Shown: in pieces, positions 60,201 through 64,000 of the stretch | How positions within the stretch are numbered: position 1 is the stretch's first letter | Layout: each line of letters begins with the position of its first letter | Notes under the pieces: generated by a model | What the model saw: only the letters and a program-made list of their open reading frames with translations | The model's database searches: none | Told to the model about the DNA's origin: nothing | Translations under genes and position numbers: made by a program | Source: Sipunculus nudus | Taxonomy: Eukaryota > Annelida > Sipuncula > Golfingiida > Sipunculidae | Direction: 5' to 3' | DNA: 64,000 nt | Assembly (NCBI GenBank): GCA_026874595.1 | Contig: CM049310.1 | Coordinates: 29,311,058-29,375,057, forward strand

Positions 60201-63083
60201 AATCAAGCAGTTTGGGTATTAACAGGGCACAAACTGTAACCATTAGACATTGAAACTTCTAACTGAACATGTTGGGAGGTCTTAGGCAAGTCTCCTTGAA
60301 AACCTGAAATTAGGTCATGGTGACCAAAATTTTGCGAACTATTGGGCAAAAACATGATTTTTAACATACCTGAATATCAGATGGGCACAAGTTGTATCTG
60401 CTTACCCTTGAATGTTCCAGTGTAATATACAGGGATGTCTTGGGCAGTCTCCATGAAAACCTGAAATTAGGTCATGATGGTGACCTATTCTTTGCATGCT
60501 ACTGGCCAAAACATCTTTGGAAATTTAGATGGAAACCTGAAATTAGGTCATGGTGACCTATATTACTGGCCAAAAACATTTTAGGCACTCAGACAGTCAG
60601 ACAGGGTACAAAACTTTACTGTTGGACCTAGAATCTTCAGTCTTGCTATCCAGGGATGTCCTTCAAAAAAGTGCATGGTCATTTTTAGCTCAGCTGACTG
60701 CATGCAAAAATTGCTGGACATATTATCATGAAACTTTATCTTCTTGTTTTTTTTAAGAGCTTTAATAGCTGCAGTTGAATGGGGATACCACCTACAAAAT
60801 TTGGCATTCAGATGTTAAAATTCCTTTTGTGAATGTCTCCCTAGTCAGCTGAGCGTCATGACCCATGGATCACTTGTTTATACTTTGTTATGGAACCTAA
60901 TATAAACATAATATAAATAGATCAAGTACGTGTGATGAACACAAATTTCGTAATGAACATTAAAAAAAATCAGATTCTGCAACACTAGGCAGCATGAAAT
61001 GTCTAGAGGAATGAATAAAGAAGTCAGTGGCCCTTTGTTAACAAATAACCATAATTTATTCTTAAAACAACCCTAACATTACAATTCACTAAATCAATAC
61101 AATTATACAGTAAAACAGCGGTATAACAACAAATCAATACAATCACACAGTAAAATACACAAAGTGCACAGTACCTGGATACCACCACTGTCACAATGAA
61201 AGTTTCTTTAAATGTATACTCTCGGAGAATGACAGTCCAGTGTAAAGCTCTTGTAACAATCCAGAAAGTAAACTGAAGTCCAAATGCACAAAATCCAGGA
61301 GAAAGGCTGAAGAAAATCTATAATTGCCGCACTTGTCGGATAAGGTCCCAGAAACAGACACACGCTTCTACATCCACTGGAAAATCTCTGCTGCTCCCTC
61401 GGCTCTAAAACACAGACCCTTTATTTACTCTTATCCCAAACCGAGAATTTTCCACTTCACGAACAGTCTAAAAGATCTTACACAACACAGTAAACACGCG
61501 TTACAGGAATCATCTAGAAGAACATCGCTGTGTGTATCTCTACATACCAGGGTCACCATGTGACCTCCACCAGGCATGAAAGCCCAAGGCTAGCATGACA
61601 ACGAGAGTTCAACCAGTACGGATTATACATAGAGTGCAATAACAACACGAGTTACAATAAAAAGAGCACCTGTAACAACTTTTTGTCCCCCACTTCAGAG
61701 GAACAGGGGACATTGATTTGGGTTTGTCTGTCTGTCTGCCCCTCTGTCTGTCCTTCTATCAGGTTTTTGTTTTCGTGCAGTAAATTTCCTAAAAATTATC
61801 TGTTTTCTTTCAAATTTGGGTCATTGATTGCTCTCATGCATACCTTTGTGGAGATTTTTTTGTAGTATCTATCTGAAAATTTATTATCACCAGCTCCTAA
61901 AAATTCCCTTTTGTTCACAACAAAAATTATGACATCCGGATACTACAGGGGATAATGAAAACCAAAAAACAGGCACTATGATATGTGTAGACATCTTCAG
62001 GAGAAAATAAAAACTAAAACATGTTGAGAATGCAAGCATGAAGATCACAGGGAGCTAAAATAACAAAAAGGCTGAAGCAGGAGACATAAATTCCAGGAAT
62101 TTTTCGTTTAACTTTTTTTCAAAACAAGATATTCTTATTATCTTGAACCATGATCATTTAACTTAGCCAGGCCAACCCTGGATTGTTTGTTTTTGGGAGG
62201 TTTTTTTTTTGTTAATTGTAAAAGCTATGTTTCAATAGAAGCAATAGGCATGAACATAAACATGGGTTATAAGAAATTATACACATGGGTCTTAGCATGG
62301 GTATCAAATACATCCTTCATAATACTTAAGGAATCAAAGTAAATGAATACCTGAAAAATCAGACAGGGTTTGTACCATTTTAACTCCACTAATAGCACTC
62401 AGAGTCATTGGTCACTTGCAAAATCATCCAAATTGAAAATTGCTGATTGGATGATAAATATGAGCACATGTCCAGCTGGAATTAAGACAACTTACAGTGG
62501 AGGAAAACATTACATTGACCATGAGAAAATGTAAAAAAGGTTACTATTCTTTAATAACTCATAAAGTTGTAATTTCCTTGCATAGTTTCCCATGAAGTTG
62601 AAAAAAGAAATTATCTGTATGCTGTCAAGAACATGATCCCCATAAATTGGTGGAACAGAATGGGAGAATAGAATATAGCAACATAGGCAAGTCTCAATTT
62701 GAGAGTGAGATACTGCACAGTCGTTACTCGAAGTGTTTTTTTTGTTTCTATCCTTTATTAAGCTGCCCTCCCACTCCTAGTTAATTTTCCCAATCATAAA
62801 TAACCAAAGTTTTCTTGATTTTGTGCCACCTTCATTTCTGCTTAAGAGAAAAAGCAAAGATAAAGGTATTTTAAGTTAACTTTTAAATACATGCTTAAAA
62901 TGAATATTTTATATCAGATTTACTGCCCTTTGAGAAAAGTACATATATTTTGTCAATAAAAAGTTTACCAAACTTTAATTTATTTAAGACATAATAAAAA
63001 TTGGGTGATAAATAATTATTGTGATTATGGTTTATTTCCAGCTGGCCATACAGAGCTATGAGACATTTCTGAAGATTGTAAAG
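36080..63083 (+). CDS. DDX31: DEAD-box RNA helicase gene, DDX31 type (5' part; continues beyond base 64000)
   Basis: DDX31 and its yeast relative Dbp7 are nucleolar ATP-dependent RNA helicases for large-subunit ribosome assembly (family knowledge). Six plus-strand exons, 36080-36274, 40564-40748, 50164-50239, 50700-50814, 51190-51299 and 63042-63083, join in phase to 241 codons. Visible motifs: a lysine/arginine-rich N-terminus (residues about 16-65, likely nucleolar targeting); [12 protein letters not shown] (about 110-122), typical of DDX31; F162 and Q169 of the Q motif; Walker A SQTGSGKT (186-193); motif Ia PTREL (224-228) with LAIQSYE after it. Motifs Ib, II (DEAD) and III-VI should lie beyond the window. 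No break was seen. The introns are large (4.3, 9.4, 0.5, 0.4 and 11.7 kb) and full of transposons and minisatellites. Confidence 0.9.
36378..37982. mobile_element. TIR transposon with exact 8-bp target duplication CATGGATA
   Basis: CATGGATA stands at 36370-36377 and 37983-37990. The ends are inverted repeats of about 60 bp: GGTCCGCCTAAACACCC at the left against GGTCCACCTAAACACCC from the right, each followed by a palindrome AAACACCGGTGTTT (or A-T variant) and TGTGACGAAACA. An 8-bp duplication fits hAT-like elements, but the termini do not start CAGGG, so the superfamily is open. No transposase frame. A second element is nested inside. Confidence 0.85.
36747..37875. mobile_element. TTAA-flanked non-autonomous element nested in 36378-37982
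   Basis: TTAA at 36743-36746 and 37876-37879. Left AGGGATAGTCTC and right GAGACGATCCCT are 12-bp inverted ends with one mismatch. TTAA targets suggest piggyBac or Kolobok machinery. The interior is relatively GC-rich. A 47-codon frame ([16 protein letters not shown]...) opens at about 36793 but ends before any recognisable domain. Confidence 0.8.
38346..40078. mobile_element. TIR element with TAATAAGCGCCC ends and probable TA duplication
   Basis: The left end is GCATATTCGACGTAATAAGC then GCCC. The right end reversed is CCGTATTCGATGTAATAAGC then GCCC: 20 of 24 positions match. TA lies at both edges. An extra GTAATAAGCGCC copy lies just inside the right end. Frames at 39040-39751 are not recognisable. 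Confidence 0.6.
40145..40410 (-). repeat. tRNA-derived SINE
   Basis: Minus-strand head GGCCTCTGTGGCTCAGGC has a good A box (TGGCTCAGG), and GTGAGTTCTAATCC follows at B-box spacing. About 190 bp of unrelated body follow to about 40145. The head cannot fold as a normal tRNA, so this is a SINE. It ends about 155 bp upstream of DDX31 exon 2. Confidence 0.65.
40564..40748 (+). CDS. DDX31: DDX31 exon 2
   Basis: Acceptor TTGTCCTACAG|GAAACA and donor ACCAG|GTAATG. 185 bases, phase 0 in and 2 out. It encodes a lysine/glutamine-rich linker, then [20 protein letters not shown]. If the donor is missed, the frame meets TAA and TGA immediately (AGG TAA TGA). This donor and the coding end of the exon are the source of the minisatellite that follows. 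Confidence 0.88.
40843..41135 (+). pseudogene. Two decayed duplicates of DDX31 exon 2
   Basis: Both copies read AAGAGGAAACAAGCCCGACT, then CAGCAGCAGCCAGTCCA or GCGGCAGCCAGTCCA, then AAATCCATACACATCATTTT and TCAGGAATAACCCAGAA. These are recognisably exon 2 from its KRKQA codons onward. A small deletion after AAGCCC and later stops break the frame. There is no acceptor at their start, so they are not alternative exons. The copies are 174 bp apart and nearly identical, so the second arose from the first. Confidence 0.8.
41285..41454 (-). repeat. tRNA-derived SINE with conserved central domain
   Basis: The minus strand carries GGTTTGATCCCAGG (B box) and, further on, TTTTCTCTGGGTTCTCTGG then TTTCATCC. 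The latter resembles the 'gggttctccggtttcctccc' core shared by several SINE families of aquatic animals (family knowledge). It sits in the exon-2 minisatellite. Confidence 0.55.
42633..43979. mobile_element. hAT-type non-autonomous element B (nested in A)
   Basis: Flanked by CTCCATAG (42625-42632) and CTCCTTAG (43980-43987), 7 of 8 matching. Ends CAGGGTTGGACGGGTAAT and, from the right, CATGGCTGGGCAAAACC. Subterminal motif is iterated ACCC/GGGT with TAA (AATACCT, AAACCCAGGCGGGTAATA; right side AAAACCCGTAAAACC). No coding frame. Confidence 0.8.
44070..45463. mobile_element. hAT-type non-autonomous element C (nested in A)
   Basis: Ends CAGGGTTGGGGTCAGTTAC and, from the right, CAGGACTGGGGCCAGGTAC. 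Flanks ATAAACAC and ATAAGCAA agree at 6 of 8. GTACCTGTACCTG is repeated about eight times in the left 150 bp and again in the right 160 bp. No transposase frame. Confidence 0.75.
46589..48171. mobile_element. hAT-type non-autonomous element D
   Basis: GTCAAAAC at 46581-46588 and 48172-48179 is an exact 8-bp target duplication. Ends CAGGGTTGGGTTTTAGGC and, from the right, CAGGGTTGGCAAGTTTTAGG. GCCTAAAACCTG is iterated within about 120 bp of both ends. An 87-codon frame at 47730-47993 has no recognisable domain. Confidence 0.88.
48180..48795. other. DDX31 intron 2 segment, nothing firm
   Basis: 48540-48790 is more GC-rich than its surroundings and holds an unrecognised plus-strand frame (48489-48791). 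TATCTCC...GATACCACCGTACGGATTG at about 48400-48430 resembles 49740-49800. Confidence 0.35.
48796..49095. mobile_element. MITE family A, copy 4
   Basis: TAGGCCAAAAAAAAGGTATGG then TTCTTAGGCAC at the left; GTGCCTGAGAACCATACC...GGTCTTA at the right. The interior orientation agrees with copy 3. Confidence 0.75.
49096..50163. other. DDX31 intron 2 segment, nothing recognised
   Basis: Apart from the TACCACCATACGGATT phrase at about 49783-49800, related to 48413 and 39527, no feature was identified. Confidence 0.35.
50164..50239 (+). CDS. DDX31: DDX31 exon 3
   Basis: Acceptor TGTAATTTCAG|TAAATC. With the preceding AG it reads [17 protein letters not shown] then KDLPLHQFM. Donor ATG|GTTTGT is a weak 5' site but the phase (2 in, 0 out) is exact. 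The segment 'VFS..AF.DLPLH' is the lead into the Q-motif region in DDX31. Confidence 0.85.
50700..50814 (+). CDS. DDX31: DDX31 exon 4: Q motif and start of Walker A
   Basis: Acceptor TCTTTTTCAG|GTGGCC and donor GGCTCAG|GTATGC, phase 0 in and 1 out. Contains [17 protein letters not shown] (Q motif, Q169) and VKSQTGSG. The nucleotide-binding glycine is split across the intron. Confidence 0.92.
51190..51299 (+). CDS. DDX31: DDX31 exon 5: Walker A lysine to motif Ia
   Basis: Acceptor CATTGACAG|GTAAAACC and donor GAGAG|GTATAT, phase 1 in and 0 out. Reads [17 protein letters not shown], then [10 protein letters not shown]. The distance from GKT to PTRE is normal for DDX31. Confidence 0.92.
51300..52484. 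other. DDX31 intron 5, start; contains family R repeat at 51540-51720
   Basis: ACAGGGCACAAATCGCAACC and ATGGAAACCTAAAATTAGG mark a family R copy. The rest looks unique. Confidence 0.45.
52485..53404. mobile_element. Dispersed element with AGCTCAGCTGA...CTTGTT termini, long copy
   Basis: Begins TTTTTAGCTCAGCTGACT and ends GGCTGAGCATCATGACCC then ATGGGTCACTTGTT. A shorter copy at 60682-60878 shares both termini. The last 25 bp hold the perfect palindrome TGACCCATGGGTCA just before CTTGTT. The interior consists of family R phrases (CTGAAATNAGGTC, CAAATCATAACCA) in two or three rounds. Repeats of this style are widespread in molluscan genomes (from memory). Confidence 0.55.
53405..54095. other. 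DDX31 intron 5 segment, nothing recognised
   Basis: No exon or repeat identified. Confidence 0.35.
54096..56199. repeat. Old, diverged copies of the GGTGGCGCCACC repeat family
   Basis: Phrases such as GGAACCGTTTGACCGATTGG, AAAATTTTGCATGTGTATAG, GGGATAAAATCACTCATATC and GGTGGCGCCACCTGCAACC recur in the same order at 54240-54600, 55560-55990 and 55990-56200, with substitutions and indels. This is the ancestral sequence of the 947-bp array that follows. Confidence 0.75.
56200..59987. repeat. Tandem array of four 947-bp units
   Basis: Unit starts (CAACACACCT) are at 56200, 57147, 58094 and 59041, exactly 947 bp apart. A fifth start at 59988 diverges after about 110 bp. Units differ by only a few substitutions. 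Units 1-2 share CTGAAACTTG and GTGGCACCACC..TTTTAGCACAGGG, while units 3-4 share CTAAAACTTG and GTGGCGCCACC..TTTTTGCACAGGG. A 68-codon minus-strand frame recurs in every unit but has no family match and no start context, so I do not call it a gene. Confidence 0.92.
59988..60110. repeat. Partial fifth unit of the 947-bp array
   Basis: Matches the unit start but with many more substitutions than the four full units have among themselves, then stops matching after GTATTCTAGTTA. Confidence 0.75.
60130..60645. repeat. Dispersed repeat family R, copies
   Basis: Several rounds of AACCTGAAATTAGGTCATG then GTGACC, and CAGGGCACAAACTGTAACC. Equivalent to sequence at 32690, 51540 and 52560. Confidence 0.6.
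60682..60878. mobile_element. AGCTCAGCTGA...CTTGTT element, short copy
   Basis: Begins TTTTTAGCTCAGCTGACT and ends TCAGCTGAGCGTCATGACCC then ATGGATCACTTGTT. Same termini as 52485-53404, with an internal deletion or an independent short form. Confidence 0.55.
60879..61678. other. DDX31 intron 5 segment, nothing firm
   Basis: A repeated AATCAATACAAT(T/C)A(T/C)ACAGTAAAA motif occurs at 61090 and 61130. A 79-codon frame at 61324-61563 is unrecognised. Confidence 0.35.
61679..61955 (+). repeat. Dispersed repeat beginning GTCCCCCACTTCAG
   Basis: TTTTTGTCCCCCACTTCAG, then GGGGACATTGATTTGGG, a (TCTG)n-like run and a right edge near CTACAGGGGATAAT. The start closely resembles a repeat I know as common in molluscan genomes (memory, not checked). 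The 60-codon frame here is repeat-derived. Confidence 0.5.
61956..63041. other. End of DDX31 intron 5, nothing recognised
   Basis: AT-rich DNA. CCAACCCTGG at about 62173 looks like a hAT end, but no partner or target duplication was found. Confidence 0.35.
63042..63083 (+). CDS. DDX31: DDX31 exon 6 (14 codons)
   Basis: Acceptor GGTTTATTTCCAG|CTGGCC and donor GTAAAG|GTAGGA. Reads [14 protein letters not shown], which completes motif Ia (PTRE-L) and continues the family's 'LxxQxxxxxxKL' helix. Too short for ORF callers. Phase 0 on both sides. Confidence 0.85.
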
Positions 63084-63364
63084 GTAGGAGGTTTTAATAT
63101 TTATATCATACTAACCATGAACAAACTGGAATATAGCACACATGAGCAGAACTTTTAATTGAAAAAGGGTCCTAATATTTAACCTAAAATGTCGAACCCA
63201 AAATGTTATTTAAATCAAGTTTTATTTAGTGTAGAATCTAATATCAGGTTATGGATTTTCTTTTGATTGCGAAATTGAGGCAAGGCAAGTATTTCATCAT
63301 GTTCAGTGTTAGACTGAGCATTTATTTTGTAGCTTGATGGTCATTAGACCTTATATACCTTATT

Positions 63365-63625
63365 TAGGTATCTGAAATTTTTACAGTATCTGAAAAACCT
63401 TTGGGATCTTACAGTATCTGAAAACCTTTGGGATCTTACAGTATCTGAAAACGTCTGGGTCTTTACTGTATCTGAAAAATCTTTGGGATCTTACAGTATC
63501 TGAAAAACCTATGGGACTTAATTTGAAAAAAACCTTTGGGATCTTACAGTATCTGAAAAACCGTAGGGACCTTGTGGTATCTGAAAAACCTCAGGGACCT
63601 TGTGGTATCTGAAAGTAAAAACTAC
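63365..63625. repeat. 28-bp minisatellite in DDX31 intron 6
   Basis: About nine units of GGGATCTTACAGTATCTGAA then AAACCTTT, the last ones shifting to GGGACCTTGTGGTATCTGAA. There are no unique spacers, so it is not CRISPR-like. Confidence 0.88.
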
Positions 63626-64000
63626 CAAGATATGGAGTCAAGAAGAAGCAAATTTTTTTTTAATTATAGCACACACTTGTTGTAAGCAATGTCTAAATAA
63701 AAATGTCTCCTGATGATATAGAGCTGCGACTCCTGTAGGTCCCTTATGTATTTGGTGCATGTTCCTCTTGCCCTGTGATTTTACATCCAGTGTGTGCCGT
63801 ATGTACACTGGTCAGTGTACAATAAAACTCATCAATGCAATTTCTTATGAGATATCAAAATCTGATGGCTTCTCTCAAATTGTTGGCCGGGATGTCGCTG
63901 AATCTCCTTTTAGATTATGTACGTTATTTCTGCTGCATTTGAGCCGCATCACAAATGTAATCTGCTGCAAAAACTCTTGCCTTATTAGTCGTGCCACATG
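63626..64000. other. DDX31 intron 6, nothing recognised
   Basis: The next exon (helicase region after motif Ia) is not visible before the window ends. Confidence 0.4.

Noticed and set aside
62160-62185. CCAACCCTGG as the right end of another hAT-type element
   Set aside because: No matching left end or 8-bp flank (GATTGTTT) was found upstream.
63365-63625. CRISPR-like regular repeat
   Set aside because: The units abut with no unique spacers, and the context is an animal intron. It is an ordinary minisatellite.

Overview
This is nuclear DNA of an animal, not a microbe: no dense ORF layout, small exons with GT-AG introns, AT-rich intergenic DNA, and many decayed transposons, SINEs, minisatellites and (TA)n/(CA)n tracts. 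The repeat content (AGCTCAGCTGA-type dispersed repeats, GTCTGTCTGTC-rich repeats, tRNA-derived SINEs, CR1/L2-like LINE ends) looks like a marine lophotrochozoan, most likely a mollusc. That assignment is inference with modest confidence. Layout: two divergently transcribed host genes fill most of the window. On the minus strand (about 18.7 kb down to the left edge) is the 5' part of a tubulin tyrosine ligase-like glycylase gene of the TTLL3/TTLL8 type. It has a non-coding first exon, five phase-compatible coding exons (395 codons) and a continuation beyond base 1. On the plus strand (36.08 kb to the right edge) is the 5' part of a DEAD-box RNA helicase gene of the DDX31 type. It has six phase-compatible exons (241 codons) covering the basic N-terminus, Q motif, Walker A motif and motif Ia; the rest lies beyond base 64000. 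The roughly 17 kb between them contains no host gene I can recognise. It holds a LINE reverse-transcriptase relic split by a MITE, a decayed full-length hAT transposon (25090-29461), a second LINE 3' end (about 34.1-34.7 kb), and small MITEs. Mobile and repeat content: the DDX31 introns carry several short TIR elements whose target-site duplications can be read directly: 36378-37982 (CATGGATA), 36747-37875 nested in it (TTAA), 38346-40078 (TA), 42419-46121 (CCCACTGT), with 42633-43979 and 44070-45463 nested inside it, and 46589-48171 (GTCAAAAC). Intron 5 of DDX31 holds a tandem array of four nearly identical 947-bp units inside older, diverged copies of the same sequence family. Most unusual: two minisatellites, one in each gene, appear to have grown out of an exon-intron boundary. 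In DDX31 the 3' end of exon 2 with its splice donor has been copied more than twenty times into the adjacent intron, together with two decayed larger exon-2 copies. In the TTLL gene the acceptor and 5' end of exon 4 have been copied about nine times upstream. No CRISPR array, rRNA, functional tRNA gene or operon was seen. Nothing here is obviously a new multi-gene system; the novelty lies in repeat origin and transposon structure.
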